Of a stretch of 64,000 bases of DNA, positions 44,529 through 55,532 are shown in pieces. Position 1 is the first letter of the stretch; every line of letters begins with the position of its first letter. The notes beneath the pieces are model-generated. The model was not told the DNA's origin. It searched no databases and saw nothing but the letters and a program-made list of their open reading frames with translations. Source of the stretch: Podospora comata (Eukaryota; Ascomycota; Sordariomycetes; Sordariales; Podosporaceae). The position numbers and the translations under genes are program-made. Location of the stretch: positions 3,844,001 to 3,908,000 of the forward strand of contig CP071499.1 in assembly GCA_017354895.1 (NCBI GenBank). The letters run 5' to 3'.

Positions 44529-47500
44529 TGTGGGTTGATGTCATTGATGTGTGGCTCGAACGTTTGTCATCGATCGTAAATCGAAGTTGTATTTCCAGAA
44601 ACGAAGAAGTGTTGTCCGGGGCCGAGAAGATAGGCCGCTGGATAGGTAGTTTAAGAAGAAAAACAGATGGTCTGGCTGGAGGTCAGTCAGTCTTTAAAGA
44701 AAAAGATTGTCCAGGCTGGTGAAAGGGCTGTCTTGAATGGTACACCGGCCGGTAACACATACGTCGGTTGAGCAGTGCTTCTGCAACAAGGTCCGAGGGG
44801 TGACGCAATTTGATACCGCTTCCGGGCACGTTGTCGACGATATATATACACACCACCCAGGAAAGCATCGGCTTGCGAATGAAGCAATTCCAAAAGCTCA
44901 CCGAACCTGGTTTGTGCACATGGGCCAACGAAAAGATCACGAGTAGTTTCTCACGGGTCTGCGAGCACGCGGCGCAACAATGAGCGGGCCTGGAAAAGTT
45001 CAGAAGAAACACTCGGCTGGGTTGATTAGCAGGGGAATCGTGCGGTCATTGTGGGTTGGTTGTACAGAACCACCAGACAACCACTATGGAGTTACGGACA
45101 GCGAAACCGACTCCAAGTGCGTGCAGGATTGCTGGGTGCATAATGGACCCAAGCTAGTTTCACACGGACATCTTGGTCATCATCATGGTCGCACACACGC
45201 GGCAAGATGGAGGGGGAGGGGTCCATGAGGCTATGTATATTTTGGACCCGAGGGCTTGGTTCATCAGACCGATCCCGGCCCATAAAATAAATACTTGCCC
45301 CTGAAGAAGCAGAGCCTCTCTTGTGATTGGCATTAGCTCTGCTGGGCTTGCGGTTTCTAGTTAGCTTGCTTACTCCGACGCCCCGGAAAAAGGACAGCTA
45401 ACGAATGCGACAGGCATGTCCACCAACAGCCACGGCCGTCACATCTGCCAGTGTCTCACAAACTCCTCCCTATCACTAGCAGAACATCACGACGTCGAAA
45501 GTCAGATAATTCCTATCTGGGACGTGTTGAGTTAAGGTGGCCACTAACGCCATGTTACCTAGTCAGGGGTCGATAGTAAGCTGCTGAGACGCTGTTGGCA
45601 CATAGTCTCGCTCCCATCTGATCCACCTTCCTGCTTGGACATGCTATTCCCGGTGTCTTCTGAAAAAATATCAAGAAAAAGCAGTGGCTAATTTCCTAAC
45701 CCTTGGGGCAATGAATGACGTGCTCCACAGGCCCGCCTGGCTACTAGCACACGAGCTCAGCTACCATAGACTTCCTTAGCTTGCGTTTGGCGCCACTTTT
45801 CTTTGCAACAGTTGAGACATCTAGAAGTGAGTGGCACCTCCAGCTATCAAGGTACCTGTATACCTGACCCATGGTCTGTCAGGTGCATGTTGCAAGCTGA
45901 CTAGTATTGAAGCTTGGATAGTTACACTAGATAGCCTTGAGTACCGAAAGTAGGTCATCTTGGCGAAGCCCTTGCTGAGCCTCGCCTGTCACACAACATA
46001 GAAAAAGTATAGACGTGCTCGGTACATGCCTACCTATGATCTGATTCCAAGCAGGAAGTGACTATGTGCGTCTGATTGCATATAACAGTGTCACTATACC
46101 TTGAATTGCCGTGACTGAATGTGCGAAGCGACATGGTCAGGAGACCCCCAACGATTCGCACTGGCCATCTGGGATCCTCTTGTTTTGTTTATGGTCGATG
46201 GGTGGAGATTGAAAAGGCCCGCCTATCGCGCTCCCAAGACTCAGGCTGGGACACAGACGCACACTTGCAGTTCTACAAAGACAGCCCGGGCAATTATCAT
46301 GGTATAAGTGTAGGTGGCTGGCACTAGTTCCAAAAGAATGTGCAAGTTCTGACGTATCGGCGCGCATGTATTTCCAACCGGGCCGCGCGCAGCTAGCCGT
46401 TCAACCGACAACAATGTTAGTTGGTTTCTGTTCCCGGCCGATCGTTCGAAGATGTACATCTTCGCAGGGGAAATAAATGTTAGTGCGGCCAGGGCAAATT
46501 CCACCAAAAGACCCCTGTCACGCTAACATAAATAACCGTGGCAGAGGTGTATCTTGAAGACACATCACGGCAACCCTCCATAGGTATACATGGTCATCTA
46601 GATCCCCAGGCCTTTCGAGCGTAACCTCATCACCTGAGATTTGATCACTAAACAGGAACTAGAGTTAGCTAGTTATCACATAGCTGCCCATTATGCTTGC
46701 TTACAATCGTACCTTGGCCGTAACAACAGGAGAGAAGGCAAGAGGCCATATCTTTCTAATGTCGTTACAAGTCAACAGTCAACGAGATGGCGTCTTTTCA
46801 CGTGCACTGGCTGGTATGCCGGTTGGGCACATAATCACTATCAGCCCCCGAAAGACCCGAAAAGCAGTGCTGTTCGGGCAAGCTCCAGGCTCCAAGATTG
46901 GTCGGCAGCAGCAGCGCCCCAAATCTGCATTTACCGTCGGCATTTCTTGGCCATCCCCTCGTTATCTCACATAGCGTGGTAGTTCTCGTCACATTTGTTG
47001 CCCGAGCTGCCGGAACCGCAAGCGGGTCTTTCCACCCACACGAACTGCAGTGAGCAGTCCTTATCACACCCAACTCTTCACACCCCCGCAAGACGTACCG
47101 GACTCTACTACGTACGGTAGGTAATTTTGGGCTTTACGAGAGCGAAGAGAGCCGACGTGGTGCGCTACCCACCTAACCCAGAAGGTCTTTTCATGGCGGG
47201 AAGCTCAGTTAGGAAAACCCGTGTGCTGACATCTCCCGAATTCGTCAGACCATTTCGTCACAACTAGAGAAATGACAGCGAGGGACATGGCTGCCGAGTC
47301 CGAAATCTGCGATGGCTGAGGTGAGGCAAACACGATGCCTGGATAAAGTACCTTACTGTTGGTGATACACGAAAACAATCCCGCATTTGAGCCTTCAAGA
47401 CCTTTCGAGAAAGTTTAGCAGGCCTTGTTTCTCGACCCTACACCCCTGAATCGGAAGACTTTCTGCGCAGACTGCAGCCCATCACATTGTACACACACGG

Positions 47501-50500
47501 TCGCACATGGGTGCACACGTGTCGTTGGATCGAATCGGCACATGCACGCACATACGCACTGACAGTCTTCGCTACCAACCCACATGGAGGTCTGGTGTCT
47601 CAGTCTGTTCTTGGCTGGGACATTTCCTGAGGAATTGCGAGCTGGGAATGACGCCACCAAATGCCCCGTTGTTTCCGCGCCATTCACCGTCGACTTTACC
47701 TCCATTACTGGATTGGCCGCCAGGTGAAGACATTGGCAAGACATTCATTCCCTTGGTGTCTTGAAGGAACAAAATGTGCCGATATCATTCATCCCGATCA
47801 GCATCGGCAACCACTAGTCTTGTACGAAAGAAATCGGGTTCAGAAAGATGATTCGACAATATCTTCCACACTTCCGGACGTATGGCATATTCCTGCGCCC
47901 GGTTGTGGGCAAGCCTTCAACAACTTGCTCACCGACTTGACCGGTGGCCAGTCACCGTCGCACAGGTCACGACATCACAGAGCCAAGGAGTGACCTTGAA
48001 TGGCCGACTAATACAAACCAAGGCGTCTGTTCTTGAGCGGTGTATTATATAGTTCCCGAGATATTGACTCCCTGGAGACGTAGCGTAGTAGAATGTTGTT
48101 GGGGGTCATTGGCTCGAGTCTGATATCGGCATGGAATACCTAGTACCAAGCAGTGAAATCCAATGGTGGCTTCCGGCCTCGCTATCTATTTCCTGACCTT
48201 GAAATTCTCTACTAGGCAACTAGGTACCTTATCATGCACATGATTGTGTGGTCAGGTTGGAGCCCAGGGAAATGCATATCGAAGCGAGAGATTGGACCTT
48301 CACAGTAACAGATAGATTGATTTCAAAGTATAGAAGTACCTACTGTGCCTAATCTTCGAAATTAATCAGGCCTTAAAACGTATGCTAAACTCTGAAGCTC
48401 TTACAGGTCTGAAAGAGGTCTGGAAAAGGTCTGTAACAGCCGGGCTCACTGTCAACTGCCCGCTTGAAGGTGACTGTACGCCAAAGATAAGGACCTCGAA
48501 CTAGCCAGAAAATAATTAAGCGTTCCTATGCTGAGTGGCCCACCCTCCTTCTTAATAAGAACCAAGTGGACAGGAGATTGGAGTGCTGGGATTATGCTAA
48601 GGATTTGATGTCCAGGGCCAAGTAGTGGTAACATTCATGACAAGCTATTCTGGCACCATCGTGGCCGAATGTGGTTCAATTTTTAAGTTGCTGATTCAGA
48701 ACAAAGTCTCTCCGCTATGAAATATAACGTAAAGTACTATGTACAAACAAATACGGAGTATGTATGTATATTTGTCATACTTGATGTTGCTCTGCATTTC
48801 TTCTCGTCTGTGTGCACCAGGACACTACCGGCCCTTGAGGTCTTCAAAGTAAAGCCAATACCACCCTCGCAGCCAGACCTACTTTAAATTCCTTTCAGGG
48901 CGTCCGGTATTCTTCAGTGTAATTGCAGTGCTGTCTTCCTTTCTTGCCTACCTTTCTTTGCTCAGACAAGCTCGCCCAAGATCTCACATGGTATTGACAG
49001 GTACCACCAGCATTAATTCAGCAACACCACATCGCAAAGAGTGTAAATAAACCATCCATCATGTTGCTTCATAACTCTTTCCTAAGGTTATTTCGCGGCT
49101 GCCTAGAAATTCCCCAACCACCCTCATCAGCAGAAAGCTCTTCAACGCCCCTGATAACCGAGCGGCCCCAACCACACCCTCAATCCGGGACTCAATGTAG
49201 CCAAGTGGCTGGCTATCACCACAACTCAACCAAGAGTCCAAACGAGCTCTTATCCGCCCCTCCATGGATGACCTCGGCGCGATTGATGGTGTCAAAATCC
49301 TTTCCCGAAGTCGGAACACAGCGTCACAGATCCGCTACGCTTCCGTCGGTTTCCGACAACATCTTGTCGGAAAGGGTGCAGTGCCTTAGTCAGAGTTATG
49401 CGGTCTTGTGCGTTATCAGATGTGATACTGGCTGCATACCCGTCATCCTTTCTTGTTGGTTCTGATGCCATTTCACTCTGATCCACCATCGGGAGTGTGA
49501 CCCTCTACCTGTGTTCCCTGCAGCGGCCAACAGAAACAGTCGGAATAGTGCAGCCGAAAGTCTTGAGCTTTTCGTAGACAAGGTTGCCATCAATAAGGAA
49601 AGTTCTAAATATGCAGGAGCTTTCTGACAGGTACCTATCTTGATTGACACATGCAACGGTGTGCAACATGACCTTGACTGGCAAAATGAATCCCTCCAAG
49701 GTACCCGAAGAAACCCCGGGAAGCTACCGAGGACATCGAGTGACCGATAAACTCGCACACCACTCGAGTACGCGCGTATTGCAGGTAAGGAGACACAAAA
49801 GCACGGCATTGAGAAAGGTTCGCGGGCAAGGGAAGCTCTCAACAACACTACAAAAGCCACGGATCGCGGCGTTGTGTTTATAAGTCATCACCAGCAGGAT
49901 CAGAAACCAGCGACCGAAACACGAAGCAGGTAAAAGTCCTACGAGATAGAGACTCGGCTTGTCGATTATGTATACAGACCTCAAGGTACTTGAATGGCTC
50001 TGATTATCTTTTACCATTCGAAGTACCTTTTGAGAGCTACATAAGGTACCGTCTCTTCTTTTCACCAATTGTCGAGGAGGTACATATAGCCACCCTGAGG
50101 AAGCCCTGATTAGAAGAAGGAATCTGAAGTTGAAGAAGCAAAAACACAAAATTATACAGACACAGCACCTCCATCCAAAGGACTGAGCGTAGATAAAATA
50201 ACCCGACACCGCATTCACCTGGGTATTTTTCTCATTAATTCGCAGAAAATACCCGATTCAGGCCATACAATCTTCACACCTTGAGCCTTCCAGTTAAGGT
50301 GGTGCTCAAGCCTCACACTGAAGGGACCAACAAGTTCTGGTTCTCCTAAAATAGGAGGGCATTGACATGTTTCTGAACCGATGCGCTACCTGGAATGGGA
50401 ATACCAAGACTAGCGTTAACACCGAACTGTTACTCCCGAGGTGTTCAAGCTCCCAAGTCACAGCACACCAGCGTGTTTCTATTTTGGGATATCGTAAGTG

Positions 50501-51492
50501 TAATCTGGGTGCTCCAGGCGCGAGACTTTCGAAACTCAACTTGATATAAAAGCAAGAAGCTGAATGTTGTTCGATACCGTACCTAGGGAGTGTTGAACCT
50601 GAACCATCAGCAAGGCTGGGGCTTGGCGCATCGGAAGATGTTGCTTCCGGCGTTAAGAACTGTCAAGAGAAGCTGCATCACACACCATTAGTGGGGTGTT
50701 GACCGCCATACTTTGGTGACACATCACCTGCCCAAATAGCGATGCCGCTAGAACAGTTCAGGCATGAAATAGAAAAAAGCTCTCAGGGAAAGGGGTAATG
50801 CCCAGAAGTTGAGAAACGGCGCACTGTCCAAGCGACACATCGAGGAACACCCGGGCCACGCCCGGCCGGAGCGGCACAGCACGCGACCGCCGACGCCATC
50901 GGTCATTTCGGCAGCGCAGCTGCGGGCGCGCCCACTCACCAGCGACATGTTTCCATGTGAACCTATGCATGATGCACAGTCCTTTCGCTTCCCTCACACT
51001 GCATCCACCCTGTAACAAATCTTCACAAAAACCGGAAGCAATTTCGCCTGTTTTTTTTGTTCCCTATCCCTTTTTGACGCAAAAAGTTACCCGCCAGTTT
51101 GGTTCACCACATTTTAACCCAGAACATCATGTTTCAAAAACCCCTTCCCCCTTGCTAGCCCAAGAGATCAGCAGGAACGGTACCATACTCGCAAGCTTTG
51201 CAGATTTAGGTTTAGCTCCCTCACTCTCCCAAAATCTTGGTCCGAGCCGTCAGACACGCAGTAAAAACAGAAAACAAAACCCCCCAAAAAAGGGCGGGTG
51301 GGGGTGGGTGGGGGTGGCTGACCAACAGGGACGATTCCGTTTCGCTTGGTCCCTCGACACAGGACAACACCAACAAACATGCTATGCCAGTTGGGAGATG
51401 TACACTAAGACAGTTCTAGAAGTAAGCGGTGAGAGCGTGATAGGTAATACCTAACAATAGGCATTATATTTATTGTTTTGGCAGTTAGGTTA
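44529..51492. other. 7-kb gene-poor region
   Basis: No open frame here has motifs, a plausible leader or consistent splicing. Notable contents are a TATATATA run near 44841-44849 in the MPGS upstream region and a G-rich run at 51292-51317 (listed). Composition is near average, so this is not a RIP block. It could hide lineage-specific or heavily spliced genes. Confidence 0.4.
51292..51317 (+). other. Candidate G-quadruplex motif
   Basis: Six runs of at least two G, five of them GGG or longer, are separated by single C or T bases (GGGCGGGTGGGGGTGGGTGG...). This fits a compact-loop G4 motif. It lies in non-coding DNA about 180 bp before the second AT-rich element. Confidence 0.55.
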
Positions 51493-52338
51493 AGTAGGCC
51501 TATAGGGCTATTGCTCTACCAAGCACTTGCGCGAAATATCTATATAAACTCTATATATATAACACTTATTTGTTACTGAGATTTAGCTTTAAAAATCTAC
51601 TAAAATAGTTAATTTAATTTAAAATAAAATAAAAATTAATTTGAAATTATTTTTTATATAAATTATATTGAACTAACTATTAAGAGTTAAAACCAGTTGA
51701 AATTAAGTAGTAAATATATATATATATATATATTTATATATAACTCTAAAATATTAAAATATATTTATAAATATATTAAAATTTTTATAATTAGAATTTT
51801 TTGATGATTACTATAATATTAATAGTTTTTGACTATAGTCAATTTTTCAAGTTAATAATATTTAATTGTTAAACTATTGAAATATATTATTTTAAGCTAG
51901 AGCTATATATAAAGTACATTTGTAATTATTATCAAATTAGTAACTGAGACTCATAAAGCTATAATTGTCATACAATAATATTACTTTCATTATTTAATTT
52001 TCTATTAATAGTATATAGATCTATTTTTCGAATTTTATATTTTTTAAAAAAAAACATATTTAATATTTAAATGCTAAGAGTTACTGGTAGCTTATATAGA
52101 GATCTTATCAAAAAAAATATTTACTTAAAAATATATATAAATTTTTGTTAAATAAAAATCTCTAAAAGTCTGCAGTTTTAAAAAACAATTTTTTTTTTTA
52201 GCTTTTGAACTACTTTTTAAAATTCCTAGTGGATTATTTATACCTTTGCTCGCTTTAAAATTACATTAGAATTTTACAAGGTTTTATATGTAATTTTGTG
52301 TAAGTGCCCAGTCGCGCAACTGCTTGGTCAGTCTACTT
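51493..52338. mobile_element. RIP-decayed inverted-repeat DNA element, about 846 bp
   Basis: ACCAAGCACTTGCGCGA at 51518-51534 is repeated in inverted orientation at 52313-52329, with 16 of 17 bases equal. AGTAG ends and a TA dinucleotide flank both sides (51491-51492, 52339-52340), which would suit a Tc1/mariner-pogo (Fot1-type) element. The interior is almost wholly A/T with long TpA runs and no ORF, the result expected of strong RIP. The exact ends are uncertain because the left arm holds about 18 extra bases between AGTAG and the repeat. Confidence 0.5.
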
Positions 52339-52340
52339 AG

Positions 52341-53078
52341 AGCACAAGCATTAGCTAGCTGAGCAGATCTTCGATAGGAAAACCCCGAGCCTAGTTTAGT
52401 GTAGCAAAAAAGTTCCAGAACCCAACAAAACAAGACAAAGATACGACTGGGCCTTTTTGGCACGAGCTTGTTGCCTTCTGGGGAGATCAGGACGTCTTGG
52501 CCGATGACGGCACGGTCAGAGCGACAACACATCCTCGCCAGGCTCTCGACGTGTGTGAACAGAGTAAATGATCAAGTATTTCGCCCATGAGAGAAGCAGG
52601 GACTCATCCTCTGCCTTCTCATGTCTGCTTAATGGACTTCTCCCAGCTCTTGCCCCGACAATAACCATCTCTTTCGGGATGGGTAATGCCGCCGGCCATG
52701 TCCCCTCCCATCTTGCTAGCGGCATAATATAAACAAAGCTAAACGAAGATTAACAAAAAAAGGGGAATATGTGAAAAAGCCAAAAACCCGAAAATGTTTT
52801 GCCCAACACCGCCGCTTGCCTTTTGCCGCAAATGGATAATATTATACACACGTCTCCACCGGCCCCCATATAACAGCCCTGTTCATATGTAACCACCGAC
52901 GACGTTAAAAACAAGACGTGAAAAAGGAAATGGTTGTCAGGTCATGACACAGGCGTGGGCAGGAAAATCATCTCCCTCCAACGGTGGCACCTCCACCGCT
53001 CCCAAACAGAAATAGGCAGCAAAACGCAGAACCGAGGTATCCAAGCGACGACACAAAGGAAAATCCCCCATCCATGGG
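52341..53078. other. Intergenic downstream of the ankyrin gene
   Basis: About 740 bp of 3' flank. No gene was recognised. Confidence 0.45.
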
Positions 53079-55532
53079 TCAACAACTGCTCAGAACTGAC
53101 GTCTGGAAAGTCAAGTTCATGCCCTCTGGGCCTGCCTCTCCTCCTATCGAGCCACCTCCTGCACCCAAAGGACTTGGAGCCCGTTTTCTGCCCCTTCCTG
53201 AGCCAGATCTTCTTCCCATCAAGCCATCCAACAGCCGGCCGTGATCTGCCCAGCCAAACGATGTCCCGCCTCCTCCATGGCCATGGCAATGTCCGTGGTC
53301 GTGTCCCTCCAAGCCGTAGTACAGCCCGTGATGCTTGGTGCTGCTCGTTAATAAATGTAAACCCTTGCACTGATTTGCAACGCCCTGTTTGACAAGGTTC
53401 TGGATTGACCTCTCGCTCCCATCAAAAACATTGGCATAGGGGAAGATGATGCTCCTTTCGCTGACGAGTTTGCTCTGATCAAAGGCCCCTTGCTCCAGCA
53501 ACAACACGGCGCAACGGAGGTAGCGAGCTTCCATGTGGATGTCGGATCGGACATCGGTTCTCTGGATGGCGTATTTGACCAGCTGGAGAGGAGTGTTGCC
53601 GCAGTTGTTGAACACGTTAACATTGGCACCTTTTCCACAAAGGAACTGGACAGCGGTCACAATGCCGAACTCGGATGCGTAGTGGAGTGCTGTGTTGCCC
53701 TCTGTATCCCGTTTCGCAAGGAAGGCGTGAAGTTCAAAGTCTGGCGCCTTCGAGGCCGTCTCGAATATGGACTCTAGTTTCTTGTTCAAGTCGGTGTCGG
53801 CAAAACCCGTTCTTCCCGCAGCGGCCCGACGCAAAAGCTTCATAATCGGTGATCTACGGACGTGCTGGGCTGAACTATCGTTGGGGTCATTCATAGTCAT
53901 GACTTCTTGGTGGTGGTGGGGTAGCGAGTAGAGACTGTCGGATCCGCAAGTCGAGCTGTCGCCCGTCGATGGGGCCTTTGAGTCGGAGAATTCGGGGAGG
54001 TAACGACGAATGAACTCGACTTCGTCGCCAAATATTCTGGCTAATTTAGGGGCCGTCCTCTCCAGATTCCGCCTCACGCTGTGCCATAGCCTCTCTCCAT
54101 CTGCCGCCTTGCTGGCAACTAAAAACCGAGCAGCACCGTGTCCAACTTCGCGAAATACGTAGTACAATGTTTCGATCGGAAACTCCTCCTTGGCGACAAT
54201 GTGGTGCAGGAATGTGTGCTTCTCGCCATCTCGAAGACAAAAGTCAAATCCCCTGGACCGCAAGACACGTATGAGGTTCAGGAAAGACACCGGTCTAAGT
54301 CTGGGTTGGCTTGGTGGAGCGTAGACATGAAGAAATGTTTCTCCCCGTTGGTTGACCATCTGAAGATCGTCCGTATGCCTAATGATCAGTAGCAATAGCG
54401 AAACACGCGCACCCCACCGCGCAGCCACGTGAAGTAGCGAGTTGCCATACTTGTCCACCATGTTGGCCTCTTCATCTGTTACCGAGAAGTTGGTAAACGC
54501 CGAGTTCTCGGTTGCTTGTGCGTCAATGGCCCTTGATAACCGCTCGTGAACGCACACGGCGCCTGTCCTGTCCTCGCCATCGTAATAATTAGAACAGCAC
54601 ATGTCAAGCAGGGCCTTGTTGAGTTCTTCCGTGGTTGGGTTTACTGTCGAGTATTTCGGCTTGAAGAGACCGTTGGTGGCCTTGGTTCCCTTGAACGGCT
54701 TGCGGGGCTTGTCTTGAAGTGAGGCCAGAAACTCGTCCCGTGTCATCTTGCTCAGCGCTGTGTTGGCCCCCGTGTTGTTCAGGTTGATGCGCCTCGACGA
54801 CGCTGAAGAGGACGAGCGGGCTAGACTCGATATGCCTGACGAGATGCTGGAAAGAACCGAGGCCCATGATCTTCGTTTGGCCGATGGCGTGAGTGACGAT
54901 GCGCGTGACGGCGACTTGTCTCGCATGTAGGTATCGGAGGTGTTTGGGGAGTCGGCTGAGCTGGCGCTGGCAATCGCCAGCGGCGATGAGTCGGGCGAGT
55001 CGGACTGTTTGATAGTGACGCTGGTATCCGAGCCCTCGGCGTAAAACCCGGTCTGCGCGCCAGAGAACACTGAGGCACTCATGGGATCGGGATAGCTGCG
55101 TGATCGCGCTGCTTCTAGCCGTTGGCGGGCCCTCCTGTTCCTCATCCGCCGCTCCTCCCGAACCGACCTCAGGAAACGAACTCTGACGAGCATGGTGGTC
55201 ATGTCTCTGGGTCTCCAATCATCGATTCGGCGATCTGGTAGCAAGTTTTTGAGGTGCTTGTGAGTGTTGCGCTGCCTGTGACACAGTCATGTCTTGTTAG
55301 CCACACCTTGGCCGCCATGCATGTCGTGGATAGGGGGTGCGCACCTGGGATCAAACGTGCCATCTTTGAGGCGCTCAAGGATGCGAACGAGTGGTAATTT
55401 TTCGCTTTGTGTACAGACATAGAGGCGCAACAATTTCTTTTGCTTTTCAACCGGCCATGGCTTTTCGCGGCGCCCTCGTCGGATGGCCGGTTTCCCATTG
55501 CTGCTGCCAGCAGCCGTCTTGACGTCGGCCAT
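53079..55532 (-). CDS. Ankyrin-repeat protein with Clr5-like N-terminus
   Basis: Two exons, 55345-55532 and 53079-55275, splice in frame (69-bp intron, GTGCGC...ACAG) to about 794 residues if it starts at MADVKTAAGS. The frame is open further upstream without an ATG. The N-terminal 90 residues (PWPVEKQKKLLRLYVCTQ... ILERLKDGTFDPRQRNTHKH) resemble the helical N-terminal module often seen with Clr5/ankyrin fungal proteins. A Ser-rich linker follows. Ankyrin-like repeats lie at YGNSLLHVAARWGARVSLLL, GETFLHVYAPP, GEKHTFLHHIV, then GNTALHYASEFGIVTAVQFL and CGNTPLQLVKYA. The C-terminus has a His/Gly-rich patch (HDHGHCHGHGGGG) and ends in a Gly/Arg-rich tail. A protein-interaction scaffold is the likely role. 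No enzymatic domain is seen. Confidence 0.85.

Noticed and set aside
46641-46982. 113-codon plus-strand frame in the gene desert
   Set aside because: No motif or leader; overlaps competing frames on both strands.
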